This document shows, in pieces, positions 23,640 to 34,500 of a stretch of 64,000 nt of DNA. This stretch comes from Bacteroidota bacterium (lineage in GTDB: Bacteria > Bacteroidota > Bacteroidia > J057 > JAJTIE01). Location of the stretch: NCBI GenBank assembly GCA_021300195.1, contig JAJTIE010000032.1, positions 1-64,000 of the forward strand. Reading direction: 5' to 3'. Positions within the stretch are counted from its first letter, which is position 1, and each line of letters starts with the position of its first letter. A model generated the notes under the pieces. That model searched no databases, was not told the DNA's origin, and saw only the letters and a program-made list of their open reading frames with translations. The translations under genes and the position numbers were made by a program.

Positions 23640-26099
23640 ATGCAAACTGTAGTAACCGAAACAAGGAAGGTGCCGGCCCAAACCGGCGATAGCGGTGCCC
23701 GCCACATCCGCCGCGTGGCGGTGCTGGGTGCGGGCATAATGGGCAGCCGCATAGCCCTGCACTTTGCAAACATCGGCGTAGAAGCCCTGCTACTAGACGT
23801 GCTGCCGCGCGAGCTGAGCGAGGCCGACCGCAAGGCAGGCCTGACTGAAGACAGCCCCAAATGGCGAAACGGGGTGGTAAACCGGCTGTTTCAGGAGGCG
23901 CTGAAGAGCAGCCCCAGCCCCACCTATGGCCAGGCCACAGCCGGGCGTGTAACGCTGGGCAACCTGACGGACGACCTGAACCGGGTGGCAGAGGCCGACT
24001 GGATCATAGAAGTAGTGGTGGAGCGGCTGGATATCAAGCAGCAGGTGTATGAGCGGCTAGAGCAGTACCGCCGGCCCGGCACCCTCATTACCACCAATAC
24101 CAGCGGCATCCCCATGCACATGCTGGCCCAGGGGCGGAGCGAAGACTTCCGACGCCACTTCTGCGGCACCCACTTCTTCAATCCGCCCCGCTACCTGGAG
24201 CTGCTGGAGGTGATACCCGCACCAGATACCGACCCCGCTGTGGTACGCTTCCTGATGCACTACGGAGACCTGCACCTGGGCAAGCGTACCGTGCTGTGCA
24301 AGGATACTCCCGCCTTTATAGCCAACCGGATTGGCATCTACGCCATCTGCCACCTGTTTCAGCTAACGGAGAAATACGGCCTGACGGTGGAGGAAGTGGA
24401 CAAGCTGACCGGCCCGCTGATAGGCCACCCCAAGAGTGCCACCTTCCGCACCTGCGACCTGGTGGGGCTAGACACCGCCGCCAAGGTAGCCCGGGGCATA
24501 CAGGAAAACTGCCCACAGGACGAGGCACGAGACGTATTCAGCCTACCCGAGTATGTGCAGTGGATGGTAGCAAATGAGTACTGGGGAGACAAAAGCGGGA
24601 AGGGCTTCTACCGAAAAGAGAAGCAGGGCGGCAAGACCGAAATCCTGAGCCTGAACCTGAAGGGCAAGGCCTACGCACCCCAGCAGAAACCCAGTTCGCC
24701 CACCCTGGCAGCCCTGAAGCCAGTAGACCGCGTAGAAGACCGGCTGAAGCTCATCATGCAGGGGCAAGACCCGCATGCGCGCTTCTTGCAGGAGTTTTTC
24801 TGGGGCGTATTTGCCTATGTATCCCACCGCATCCCCGAGGTGGCCGACCACCTGTACCAGATAGACGACGGCATAAAGGCAGGCTTTGGCTGGGGGCTAG
24901 GTGCCTTCGAGAAATGGGATCTGCTGGGGGTAGAACGCCAGCTGAAGGCCGCCGAGGCAGCAGGCTATAAGATTGCCCCCTGGGTGAGCGAGATGCTGGC
25001 CGCTGGGCACACCCACTTCTACCAGATACAGGGGGGTGCCCGTACCTACTATGACATTGCGCACAAAAGCCACCAGCCCATACCCGGCACCGAGCAGTTC
25101 CTCATCCTGGATACCCTACGGCATAGCCGGGTGCTGTGGGGCAATGCCGGCTGCAGCATCTTCGACCTGGGCGAGGGCATACTGGGCGTGGAGTTCCACA
25201 GCAAAATGAACACCCTGGGCTCCGAGGTACTGAGTGGCATACACCGGGCCCTCGACAAGGCCGAAAGCGAAGGCTACAATGGGGTAGTGATCGGCAACCA
25301 GGGCGAGCAGTTCAGCGCCGGGGCCAACTTGGCCCTCGTGCTCATGATGGCCATAGAGCAGGAGTGGGACGAACTGAACTATGCTATACAGTACTTCCAG
25401 AAAACCACCATGCGCGTGCGCTATAGCGATGTGCCGGTGGTAGTAACCCCACACGGCCTAACGCTGGGCGGCGGCTGCGAAATGACCCTGCATGCCGATG
25501 CCGTACAAGCCCATGCCGAAACCTACATCGGCCTGGTGGAGGTGGGCGTGGGCCTGATACCCGGCGGCGGCGGCACCAAGGAATTTGCCCTACGCCTGGC
25601 CGACGAGTACCGAAACGGCGATATCGAACTCAATGCCTTTAGCGACTACCTGCTCACCATAGCGCAGGCCAAAGTGGCCACCTCGGCCGAAGAGGCCTAC
25701 GACCTGCGCATCCTGCGCCGGGGGCAAGACTACTACAGCCTGAACAAGCGCCGCCAGCTGGCCGATGCACGGCAGCGCTGCCTGGGCCTGGCCCAGCAGG
25801 GCTACCGCCGGCCCAGCGAGCGCCAAGACGTACGCGTACTGGGCCGCAACGGCCTGGGTGCGGCCTATGCAGCCATCTACCAGATGCAGTATGCCGGCTA
25901 TGCCACCGAACACGATGCCACCGTAGCCCGAAAGGTAGCCTATGTGCTATGCGGCGGAGACCTAAGTGAGCCCCAAAACGTAAGCGAGCAATACCTGCTA
26001 AACCTGGAGCGCGAGGCCTTCCTGAGCCTGCTGGGCGAGCGCAAGACCCTGGAGCGTATACAGCACATGCTGAAAACTGGCAAACCCCTGCGTAACTAG
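23640..26099 (+). CDS. fadN: 3-hydroxyacyl-CoA dehydrogenase/enoyl-CoA hydratase (FadN type)
   Basis: This bifunctional beta-oxidation enzyme of about 819 residues has the dehydrogenase first and the hydratase last, the order of Bacillus FadN rather than FadB/FadJ. The NAD-binding motif VLGAGIMGSRIALHFANIG is near residue 30, with catalytic His in GTHFFNPPRYLELL. The crotonase half has the oxyanion loops GEQFSAGANLAL and GLTLGGGCEMTLHADAV, with Glu in GLVEVGVGLIPGGGG. The open frame extends upstream to 23460, but family similarity starts after ATG 23640. It leads an operon with fadA and fadE. Confidence 0.93.
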   Translation: MQTVVTETRKVPAQTGDSGARHIRRVAVLGAGIMGSRIALHFANIGVEALLLDVLPRELSEADRKAGLTEDSPKWRNGVVNRLFQEALKSSPSPTYGQATAGRVTLGNLTDDLNRVAEADWIIEVVVERLDIKQQVYERLEQYRRPGTLITTNTSGIPMHMLAQGRSEDFRRHFCGTHFFNPPRYLELLEVIPAPDTDPAVVRFLMHYGDLHLGKRTVLCKDTPAFIANRIGIYAICHLFQLTEKYGLTVEEVDKLTGPLIGHPKSATFRTCDLVGLDTAAKVARGIQENCPQDEARDVFSLPEYVQWMVANEYWGDKSGKGFYRKEKQGGKTEILSLNLKGKAYAPQQKPSSPTLAALKPVDRVEDRLKLIMQGQDPHARFLQEFFWGVFAYVSHRIPEVADHLYQIDDGIKAGFGWGLGAFEKWDLLGVERQLKAAEAAGYKIAPWVSEMLAAGHTHFYQIQGGARTYYDIAHKSHQPIPGTEQFLILDTLRHSRVLWGNAGCSIFDLGEGILGVEFHSKMNTLGSEVLSGIHRALDKAESEGYNGVVIGNQGEQFSAGANLALVLMMAIEQEWDELNYAIQYFQKTTMRVRYSDVPVVVTPHGLTLGGGCEMTLHADAVQAHAETYIGLVEVGVGLIPGGGGTKEFALRLADEYRNGDIELNAFSDYLLTIAQAKVATSAEEAYDLRILRRGQDYYSLNKRRQLADARQRCLGLAQQGYRRPSERQDVRVLGRNGLGAAYAAIYQMQYAGYATEHDATVARKVAYVLCGGDLSEPQNVSEQYLLNLEREAFLSLLGERKTLERIQHMLKTGKPLRN

Positions 26100-26137
26100 C
26101 CGTATAATAGCCTGAAAGCCACCCAAGCACAAATGCC

Positions 26138-26329
26138 ATGCAGGATGCCAGCCAGCACATGACCGCCGAGGCCTATGCCGCCCTACTGGAAACCCACCAG
26201 CCCATGCTGCTCATTCATGGCGAGTTAGTTATGAGCCTAAGCCCCCTACCCCAGCACCAACGCATTGTTCAAGAGCTGGCCAGAAGGCTCAGAACCTTTC
26301 CCATCCACCTGAAACCCATTTTCGCATGA
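26138..26329 (+). pseudogene. Truncated Uma2-like protein fragment
   Basis: This 63-residue frame resembles the N-terminus of Uma2-family PD-(D/E)xK-like proteins: MTAEAYAALLETHQPMLLIHGELVMSLSPLPQHQRIVQELARRL follows the family pattern MTxEEY...LIxGELVxMSPxPxHQRIV. The family is usually about 190 residues, so the catalytic half is missing. Its TGA overlaps the ATG of fadA (ATGA), so translation of the stub may feed fadA. It is a decayed insertion within the fad operon. Confidence 0.6.
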
Positions 26330-27498
26330 ACGCTTATATCGTAGCCGGATACCGTTCCGCCATTGGCAAGGCAGGCAAGGGCGGCTTCCGCTTTACCCGC
26401 CCCGACGACCTCTCCGCCCGGGTGATTCACCACCTGAAGGCCAGTTTACCCGGTTTCGACTGGGGCCGGGTAGAAGACCTGATCGTGGGCAACGCCATCC
26501 CCGAGGGCGAACAGGGGCTGAACTTTGCCCGCATGGTTGCCCTCCTCAGCTTTGGCAAAGAGGTGGCAGGTAGCACCGTAAACCGCTACTGTGCCAGTGG
26601 GCTGGATGCCATTGCCCTGGCAAGTGCCAAGATCCATTCCGGAATGGCAGACGTCATCGTAGCAGGTGGGGCCGAGAGCATGAGCCTCATCCCCATGGGC
26701 GGATACAAGATAGTACCCAACTACGAGGTGAGCATCAAAAACCCCGATTGGTACTTCAGCATGGGGCTTACGGCAGAGGCGGTGTCCGAAAAATACGGGA
26801 TCTCGCGCGAGGACTGCGATGTCTTCGGCCTGGAAAGCCACCGCCGGGCCGCTGCCGCCATAGATGCAGGCCGGTTCAAAGACGAAATTGTACCTGTTGA
26901 GCTAGAAGAGGTATACGTAGAGCGCGACAAGCGAAAAACGCGCAGCTACACTGTAGACACAGACGAGGGGGTGCGGCGCGATGCCAACCTGGAGGTCATG
27001 GCCAAATTGAAGCCTGCCTTCAAACTGGACGGGGTGAGTACCGCCGGAAACAGCAGCCAGACCAGCGATGGCGCTGCCTATGTGCTGGTGGTAAGCGAAC
27101 GAATCCTGAAGGAGTACAACCTGACCCCCATAGCCCGCCTGGCAGGCTATGCCGTTACGGGCGTAGACCCCCGCATTATGGGCATCGGGCCGGTGGAGGC
27201 TGTGCCCAAGGCGCTGAAAGGGGCTGGCCTAAAGCTGGCCGACATGAACACGATAGAGCTGAACGAAGCCTTTGCGGCACAGAGCCTGGCCGTTATGCGC
27301 GAGCTGGACATGGACCCCGAAAAGGTAAACCCAAACGGAGGTGCCATTGCACTGGGGCACCCACTGGGCTGCACCGGAGCCGTGCTTACCCTTAAGGCGC
27401 TAAGCGAGCTGAGACGTACCAACCAAAAGTACGGCCTGGTTACCGCCTGTGTAGGCGGTGGCCAGGGCATAGCCGGGGTGTTTGAGCGCCTCAATTAA
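26326..27498 (+). CDS. fadA: Acetyl-CoA C-acyltransferase (thiolase) FadA
   Basis: This 390-residue thiolase performs the last step of fatty-acid beta-oxidation, releasing acetyl-CoA. The nucleophilic cysteine is in [14 protein letters not shown] (about residue 90). The later active-site motifs are [27 protein letters not shown] (His) and [13 protein letters not shown] (second Cys). The length is typical. The start overlaps the stop of the Uma2-like stub. It is in the middle of fadN-fadA-fadE, the same gene order as Bacillus fadNAE. Confidence 0.95.
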   Translation: MNAYIVAGYRSAIGKAGKGGFRFTRPDDLSARVIHHLKASLPGFDWGRVEDLIVGNAIPEGEQGLNFARMVALLSFGKEVAGSTVNRYCASGLDAIALASAKIHSGMADVIVAGGAESMSLIPMGGYKIVPNYEVSIKNPDWYFSMGLTAEAVSEKYGISREDCDVFGLESHRRAAAAIDAGRFKDEIVPVELEEVYVERDKRKTRSYTVDTDEGVRRDANLEVMAKLKPAFKLDGVSTAGNSSQTSDGAAYVLVVSERILKEYNLTPIARLAGYAVTGVDPRIMGIGPVEAVPKALKGAGLKLADMNTIELNEAFAAQSLAVMRELDMDPEKVNPNGGAIALGHPLGCTGAVLTLKALSELRRTNQKYGLVTACVGGGQGIAGVFERLN

Positions 27499-27528
27499 AT
27501 TTTAACTCAAAAACAAAAGAAAACCACG

Positions 27529-29322
27529 ATGGAAGCCAACATAAAATCACAGGAAAACACACTACTACGAGGCGGCCAGTGGCTTGTACAAAAGCCTGGT
27601 ACGGAGAACCTGCTGATCCCGGAATCCTTTACCGAGGAGCAGCAGTCGATAGCGCAAATGTTCAGCAGCTTTGTGGAAACGGAGATACGCCCACATTTGG
27701 CCGAACTGGACAAAATGGACCCGCCTGGCCTGATGCTGCAAAAAATGAAAAAAGCCGGCGAACAGGGTATGCTGGGGGTAAGTATACCCGAGGCCTATGG
27801 CGGCTTTGGCCTGAAGTTTGACACCGGGCTGCTAGCCACCGAGGCCGTGGGTAGCGGGCACAGCTTCAGCGTAGCCCTAGCTGCACACACCGGCATAGGC
27901 ACCCTGCCTATCCTGTACTTTGGTAGTGAGGCACAGAAGGAGAAGTACCTGCCCAAGCTAGCCAGTGGCGAACTGATGGCCAGCTACTGCCTGACCGAAC
28001 CGGGTAGCGGAAGCGATGCCCTGGGTGCCAAAACCAAAGCCGTGCTGAGCGCAGATGGCAAGCACTATGTGCTGAACGGCCAGAAGATGTGGATCACCAA
28101 TGCCGGCTTTGCCGATCTGTTTGTGGTATTTGCCAAGATAGACGGCCAGCACTTTACCGGGTTTATCGTGGAGCGGGAGAGCGAAGGACTCAGCTTTGGC
28201 GAAGAAGAGCACAAAATGGGCATAAAGGGGAGCAGTACCCGCCAGGTATTCTTCAGCGATGTAAAGGTGCCCGTGGAGAACGTGCTGGGCGAAATAGGCA
28301 AAGGGCACTTGATTGCATTCAATATACTCAACATAGGCCGGATCAAGCTGGCAGCTGCCACCCTAGGTGCGGCCAAGCAGGTAGCCAGCGATGCCATCCG
28401 GTATGCCACCGAGCGCCAACAGTTTCAGACGCCCATTGCCCAGTTTGGGGCCATTCAGCACAAACTGGCCGAGCAGGCTATCCGAATCTTTGCAACCGAA
28501 AGCGCCACCTACCGCACCAGCCACTATATCCAGCAGTACGAGGAGCAGCTACAGGCAGCAGGCAAAACCTATGGTCAGGCAGTGCTGGGCGCCGCCCAGG
28601 AGTATGCCGCCGAGTGTGCCGCGCTAAAAGTATTGGGCAGCGAAACCCTGGACTATGTAGTGGATGAGGGTGTACAGATACTGGGAGGCTACGGCTTTAG
28701 TGCCGAATACCCCATGGATCGGGCCTATCGCGATAGCCGGATCAACCGGATCTTTGAAGGCACCAACGAGATCAACCGGATGCTTACGGTAGACTATCTG
28801 CTGAAGAAGGCTCTAAAGGGCGAACTGGACCTGCTGGGCCCAGCAATGGCCGTGCAGAAGGAGCTAATGGAGATCCCCGATTTTAACGAGCCAGAAGGCG
28901 AATGGGCCGCTGCCGAAAAAGCCGTGGGGCAGTTCAAGAAGGCCATTCTGATGGTAGCTGGCTATGCTGCACAGCGGTTTATGCAGAAGCTAACCGAGCA
29001 GCAGGAAATCCTGATGGCCATTGCCGATATGGTAATGTATACCTACACCACCGAGAGTACCCTGCTCCGCCTGCAAAAGCTGGCCCCGGAAACACCCTAC
29101 TATGAGGAAAAGAAGGCTATGCTGCACGTATACCTGTCCGACTCAGCAGATCGAATCCATCAGGCGGCCAGACTAGCCATAATCGCCATGGCAGAGGGTG
29201 ATGAGCAGCGCATGATGCTCATGGGTGCCAAACGATTTACGAAGGTCGCAGCGGTCAATACGGTCGCACTCAGACGCAAGGTGGCGCAAACCCTGATTGC
29301 ACAAAACCGTTATCCGTTCTAG
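27529..29322 (+). CDS. fadE: Acyl-CoA dehydrogenase FadE
   Basis: This 597-residue FAD enzyme introduces the first double bond in beta-oxidation. The N-terminal region contains GMLGVSIPEAYGGFGLKF. The FAD/substrate loops are YCLTEPGSGSDALGAKT and KMWITNAGFADLFVVFAKI. The C-terminal core has LGGYGFSAEYPMDRAYRDSRI and the family's INRIFEGTNEINRML. An extra C-terminal domain (about residues 430-597) makes it longer than the classic 380-residue enzymes and matches the FadE-type partner of FadN/FadA. The operon ends at the hairpin at 29348-29380. Confidence 0.95.
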   Translation: MEANIKSQENTLLRGGQWLVQKPGTENLLIPESFTEEQQSIAQMFSSFVETEIRPHLAELDKMDPPGLMLQKMKKAGEQGMLGVSIPEAYGGFGLKFDTGLLATEAVGSGHSFSVALAAHTGIGTLPILYFGSEAQKEKYLPKLASGELMASYCLTEPGSGSDALGAKTKAVLSADGKHYVLNGQKMWITNAGFADLFVVFAKIDGQHFTGFIVERESEGLSFGEEEHKMGIKGSSTRQVFFSDVKVPVENVLGEIGKGHLIAFNILNIGRIKLAAATLGAAKQVASDAIRYATERQQFQTPIAQFGAIQHKLAEQAIRIFATESATYRTSHYIQQYEEQLQAAGKTYGQAVLGAAQEYAAECAALKVLGSETLDYVVDEGVQILGGYGFSAEYPMDRAYRDSRINRIFEGTNEINRMLTVDYLLKKALKGELDLLGPAMAVQKELMEIPDFNEPEGEWAAAEKAVGQFKKAILMVAGYAAQRFMQKLTEQQEILMAIADMVMYTYTTESTLLRLQKLAPETPYYEEKKAMLHVYLSDSADRIHQAARLAIIAMAEGDEQRMMLMGAKRFTKVAAVNTVALRRKVAQTLIAQNRYPF

Positions 29323-29347
29323 GGGTAGGTCTGCCTACCACAACAAG

Positions 29348-29380
29348 AAAGCCCTGTACAATCTTTGTATAGGGCTTTTT
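29348..29380. terminator. Bidirectional terminator between fadE and the HIT gene
   Basis: AAAGCCCT (29348-29355) pairs with AGGGCTTT (29371-29378), with TTTTT on the plus side and an A-rich start giving T on the minus side. It serves the convergent fad and TonB/greA/HIT operons. Confidence 0.75.
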
Positions 29381-29432
29381 CGCTTAACAGCTAGGGTAGA
29401 GCAAGATACGACCAAGTCGGCATTCGATGTGG

Positions 29433-29840
29433 CTAGGCGACCATCTCGTCCAGATGCCGGGCTATCTCATCCGCTATTCCTTTAAACTCGGTCTCGCTGA
29501 GCTTCACCCGTGGCTGAGAGAAATTAAAGTCGCTAAGGGTATTCACCGGGAATAGATGGATATGGGCATGTGGTACCTCCAGGCCGATAACCGCCTCGGC
29601 CACACGCATGCAGGGGATAGCGGCCCGTATGGCGCGGGCAACCAGGCGTGTAAACACCTGTAGGCCCAGATACGTCTCCTCATCCAGGTCCCAGAGTGTA
29701 GCTACCTCCTCCTTGGGTATAACCAGGGTGTGCCCCCGCACAACTGGACTCACATCCAGAAAGGCAAGATACTTATCGGTCTCGGCTATTTTGTAAGCTG
29801 AAACCTCGCCCTGTACGATCTGGGTAAAGATGGAGGCCAT
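29433..29840 (-). CDS. HIT family nucleotide-binding hydrolase
   Basis: This 135-residue histidine-triad protein has the triad HAHIHLFPV near residue 95 and the N-terminal FTQIVQGEVSAYKIAETDKYLAFLD typical of Hint/HIT proteins, which hydrolyse nucleoside phosphoramidates or related compounds. It starts 6 bp after greA and is the last gene of a minus-strand operon. The adjacency of GreA and a HIT protein is common in Bacteroidota. Confidence 0.92.
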   Translation of the reverse strand: MASIFTQIVQGEVSAYKIAETDKYLAFLDVSPVVRGHTLVIPKEEVATLWDLDEETYLGLQVFTRLVARAIRAAIPCMRVAEAVIGLEVPHAHIHLFPVNTLSDFNFSQPRVKLSETEFKGIADEIARHLDEMVA

Positions 29841-29846
29841 AGTGGA

Positions 29847-30320
29847 CTATCGGGTTATTTCGAGAACTTCCAATTTAAGCTTGCCTGCGGGCACCTCTAC
29901 CTCCACGATATCGCCTACTTCCTTGCCCAGCAGGCCTTTTCCAATGGGAGAATCCACCGAGATCTTACCCTCCTTCAGGTTTGCCTCCGAAGCAGCTACC
30001 AATCGGTAGGTCATCTCTTTCTTCACATTGTGGTTTTTCAGCCGTACGTTACACAGGATGTATACCCTACTGGTATCCATTTGGCTCTCATCCAGTATTC
30101 TGGCATTGGCCAGCTGTCCCTCTAGCCGGGATATCTTTAGCTCAAGCATACCCTGCGCGTCCTTGGCAGCGTCATACTCGGCATTTTCGCTCAGGTCGCC
30201 CTTTTCTCGTGCCTCTGCTATTTGCTGCGATATCTCGTGGCGATCTACCGTCTTCATGCGGTGAAGCTCTTCCCGCAGCGCCTCATACCCTTCTTTTGTA
30301 TAATAGGTTATCTCCGACAT
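29847..30320 (-). CDS. greA: Transcription elongation factor GreA
   Basis: This 157-residue GreA rescues backtracked RNA polymerase by stimulating transcript cleavage. The N-terminal coiled coil ends in the acidic tip AREKGDLSENAEYDAAKDAQG, with the conserved DLSENAEY. The C-terminal FKBP-like domain contains SPIGKGLLGKEVGDIVEVEVPAG. It begins 21 bp after the PorV-like gene, so it lies downstream of the receptor operon, though a promoter of its own in this short gap cannot be excluded. Confidence 0.96.
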   Translation of the reverse strand: MSEITYYTKEGYEALREELHRMKTVDRHEISQQIAEAREKGDLSENAEYDAAKDAQGMLELKISRLEGQLANARILDESQMDTSRVYILCNVRLKNHNVKKEMTYRLVAASEANLKEGKISVDSPIGKGLLGKEVGDIVEVEVPAGKLKLEVLEITR

Positions 30321-30341
30321 AATGACATTAAAAGGGTAAAG

Positions 30342-31520
30342 TTACAGATTTAGCCTTAGACCAAAACTGTGTGTGCCTTCAAAGAACCAAGTATGCCGAT
30401 AGCTGTAGTCCACCGCAATCGTAGAAGTGGTCTTCGTACGCTCCTTTGTCTTTCCATCTCGCACACTGAAGGGGAACTCGAAGGTTGCCCCAGCGGTAAT
30501 GCCCGAGTAGGCATTCCGACTGTCGTCCTTATTCAGGCCGCCATTCTCCCACAGGTAGGCACCCCGCACCATAAACATCTCACGGAAACGGTATTCTAAG
30601 CCAAGGCCAATTTGATCGCGCTGAAAGGCGTTGGAAATAAAGCTGAAAAGCGGAAGAAGCTTATGATCATACACCGCTATGGAATCCAGCTTTCGCACCT
30701 CATATACCACAGAGTCAGCCAGGTCAGACCCCTGAACCGTTACCTCCCGCTTACTCACAATGTTCCGGTAGCTAGTAGGCTTACCAAAGGTAAGCTCATA
30801 AGAGGCACCTATGTAAAGCTGGCCCGGCAGTTCAAAGTCATCCGAAACGGTAGAGGTCGCATTGTCGAAGTTCGTGCCACCTGCATCTGCACGAAACGAA
30901 AGGCCATCACCACTATAGCGCATTTTCGGGCCTACGTTCCGCAGTGCTACGCCCAAGCGGAAACGCTGGTCGCGGTTACGATACTGCACACCTGCATCAA
31001 AGGCCACCCCATTAGCGGCCACGTCCGGAATCGACTCATGTACCAACTTCACCGTGGCCCCTACAAAAATCCGGTCGGCCACCATCTCTTTGGCATAAGA
31101 GAGCCCTACATTGAGGAAAGTAGGCGTAAAATAACCGATACCGCCATCGGGCTGATCAATGGTCGTGATCTCGATCTGTCCAATGTCAAAAGAAACAACA
31201 GAAAGCCCAAGCACCCCACCTTTTTTGCCTAGTCGCTGAGAAAAACCGAGTGAATTGATACGAATATCCGTGCCCACCAGCCATAGGGTGTGACTAAAAA
31301 CCACCTCGGTACGGCGGGTGGTGCTAATGCCCGCAGGATTGGTAATGGCACTCTCAATACCGGCTGTATTCGCCACGTTTATGCCCCCCACACCGGATGA
31401 CCGTGCGTAAGGGTTGACAAGCAGCTGAGTAGCCCCTGCCTGCCCTGCACGCTCCGGGTTACCGGCCATCGCCGCTCCGCACAGCAGGAAACTAAATATG
31501 AACACACGTAGGATCATCAT
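30342..31520 (-). CDS. PorV/PorQ-family outer-membrane protein
   Basis: A 392-residue beta-barrel protein with a signal peptide (MILRVFIFSFLLCGAAMAG). The family's start of the mature protein is LLVNPYARSSGVGGINVANTAG, followed by ITNPAGISTTRRTEV. Alternating strands end in the aromatic terminus SFGLRLNL. PorV-type proteins are shuttle or attachment components of the type IX secretion system. The gene lies 2 bp after the giant secreted protein gene, so it may deliver that protein to the surface. The link to type IX secretion is inferred from family and the neighbour's C-terminal domain. Confidence 0.85.
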   Translation of the reverse strand: MMILRVFIFSFLLCGAAMAGNPERAGQAGATQLLVNPYARSSGVGGINVANTAGIESAITNPAGISTTRRTEVVFSHTLWLVGTDIRINSLGFSQRLGKKGGVLGLSVVSFDIGQIEITTIDQPDGGIGYFTPTFLNVGLSYAKEMVADRIFVGATVKLVHESIPDVAANGVAFDAGVQYRNRDQRFRLGVALRNVGPKMRYSGDGLSFRADAGGTNFDNATSTVSDDFELPGQLYIGASYELTFGKPTSYRNIVSKREVTVQGSDLADSVVYEVRKLDSIAVYDHKLLPLFSFISNAFQRDQIGLGLEYRFREMFMVRGAYLWENGGLNKDDSRNAYSGITAGATFEFPFSVRDGKTKERTKTTSTIAVDYSYRHTWFFEGTHSFGLRLNL

Positions 31521-31522
31521 AA

Positions 31523-34500
31523 CTAAAAGGCATTGAGGTCAGGTTGTGGCATTACACAGAAGAACTTGAGAATCTTTTCCCCGGCACCCTCTGCATCGAT
31601 GTGCAGGATGTACAGCCCACTGGCAATGGGTACGCCAAAGTCATTCTTCAAGTCCCACTCCTGGCTAGGCTCCGGCGAATCCTTGCGGAAGACGCGAACC
31701 AAAGCCCCGTTCAGGGTGAATATGCGTATGGTACACTTGGGTGGCAAGTTGGTGATCTTCACACGGGTATCCAACTGGTCGTTTTCAAATCGACCCCGCC
31801 CCACACCGGAGCGGCCATAGAAAGGATTGGGTACAATATTGGCAATATCCAGGTTCTGCCGGGCCACGCTACCTTGATTTACCTGCACTGCAAAAGGCCG
31901 CATATCGAAGCGGAAGATCGCCCCGCAGTCCATCCTTTTCTTTACCCTAAGGCTCACTCGCGCATCGCTGGGTATATTCTGGTAGCAGCGGAAGAGATTG
32001 CTGGTCTCTGTCACCAGGGGGATACTGGTCCAAGCTACCCCCTGCCAGGCGGGCTTTATATCAAATCCACCCTGAAACTGCAGCGGTCTGCTAATGTAGG
32101 AAGCCGTTTGATTAATCAATTGGGCCGTAGGTGGCACGCGCAAAGACGCGGCAATCTGGGCACACTCATCGTAGGTGGTGTTGGAAACATATATATAATG
32201 GCGCCCTCCTACAGACTTACCGTCATTGCCCAGTGTACCTGTGGGGTTCCACAGCATATCATCCCCATTCTCGCTCTTGTGCCAGGTGCTCTCGCCAAAG
32301 AAGATATTGAGTCGGCGGCCCGAGTCCAGGTCGATGGCATAGCCCGGGAAGTAACTCATGCCATAATCCGTGCTGCCGGGTGACGGCGTTCCGGGTGCAG
32401 CGCAGGTCTGTACCTCCTGTATGCTCAGGCTGTTTCTCCACTTTGCCGTCATGATCCAGCTACCCGATCCCAGGTTTTTGTTTGGAGATGTCTCCACCAC
32501 CACACACCTACTCCACCTGGCAGGGTCTGAGGTAATGACAATGTCCACATTGGGTAGCTTATCCAGCGTTACGAAATTGGCTGGATCGCCTTCGAAAGTA
32601 GCCGTGGGACGGCCATTTGCCGGATCGTAAGGTGCCGGCACGAAGGTACCACCATCTACCCTGTCGTCGTTAAAGAAGAGTTTAATACGGGGAGCAATCA
32701 GATCCTTGATGGTATGAAAGCTAGCCGCCATAATGTAGGGAGACCAGGTGCCATTTATCACCTTCTCATACGCCTGAAACTTGTCGAAGAAGCGGAACCG
32801 TTTCACGATGTTTGCCACAGCTGAGTTTGTGGGCACACCCCAATAGTCAATCAGATCCAAATCTGCCTGGGCTGCAGGATTAATGGGTACATCGCCAGAT
32901 CGAATCCAGTTGTAGAGCGGTACATTGTCCTGATCCGGCAGGCCGCCCAGCCACTTCCGTGTAGGATCGGTGTAGGTTATAGAGCCGGAAATGAAGCCGG
33001 TAGCCGGGTTATCCAGGGTGTCGCCGGGGAAGGTGCTGCGGTCAATTCCGATGGAAAAGCCGTGGTCCAGTGGATTGGCTGAGCCCAGGCCCTGGATCAC
33101 CAGTTTCTCCTGTCCGTTCAGGGCACGTGTGGCCGTATAAGCAGCTATATTCGTGTTATCGGCGCGGAAAATGCTCTGATACACCAGGTCGCGCTGGCCC
33201 GGATTTGTTACCTCATACAGCCGCCAGTCGGTATAGTTCGCACTGTCTGCCTGGCCATTGGCGCGTGCGGCAGCATCTATGCCCAGAAACTGATCGCACA
33301 GCACCTCTACCTCATAGGCCCTAGGCAGAATAGACTTGGGGTTCACCACACGTACATCGATGGGGCCAGAGCCACCCTGATAGATGGGCTGCCCTACTGT
33401 GAAGGGCGGCTGTAGCAGCTGCGATTCTTGCTCAACGCGCAAGCTCAGTTCGTTCCCGCTGTTGCCACCCCCTTTTACCCGGGTGATCTCCGGCCCTGAT
33501 CCGTACGTAGAATTCAACACCGTACCAAAGTTCTCGAAAGCCGTTTTGTGCGGCGTAGCATCATAGCGCACCACATTTGAGCTGCTACGGATAAACTTGC
33601 GTCCGTCGGCCGAGGTATCGTTATAAGCGTAAGCTACAATGGTAAAATAATAGGTTCTATAGTTTACCAGCCGGTCGTCCGACCCCTCTGCAAAGGCATC
33701 GTTGAGCAGGGAAAGCGAATGGAAAAGGCCATCATCATTACCAGACACCATGATACGATCTGTAATTACGGGCTCCGTGGTACCATCAATCAAGATGCTC
33801 TCCCGGTTCACGATGCTGGTAACATTATTCTTAATGTCGCACTGGGCGATAAGTCGCGCCTTTGTGGCGTCTTCAATATCATTCACCGTTACACTACCAT
33901 CCCGCAATTGATAGACCATATAGCCCTCGAAATTGAAGGTGCAGTTTGCCGGGTTGGCATTGCACAGCACGGGGTCGCGCTGGGCATAGTTTTCGTAATA
34001 GTTATTGCTGGCCGTGCTGAGATATTGCCAGCTGAGCACCAGCTGACGATCATACTCCTCAATAGCCAGATTGGGCGCATCGGGGCCCTCCAGCAGCTCA
34101 AAACAAGCGTCAAACAGAGCCTGGGCAATGTCATCGGCCTGATACATCTTGCACACGGAGCCAAACTGCTGGACATCAAACTGGTTCAGCTGATCTCGAG
34201 CCCAAACCACCCCCACAATAAGCTCATTGAATGCGCCCGGGCGTAGGGTAAAGGGCCCTGCGCTTTGCAGCAGGCGCTTATCAGCGGGTACGCCCACTTG
34301 CGAGCCATTCTCAGACTCACCCCATTTATTGGAGTTGGAAGTGCCATAGGCCGTGAAAGCACAGCTAACACCGGGATAATCCGGAAACATATAGTCGGTA
34401 GGGGTGCCCGGCCCATCACCTGGATCCGGATAGCCATTTACGATACCACTGGCTGGGTCCCGATCATCCACCATATCTGCGCCATCGCGCCAGCGTCCAA

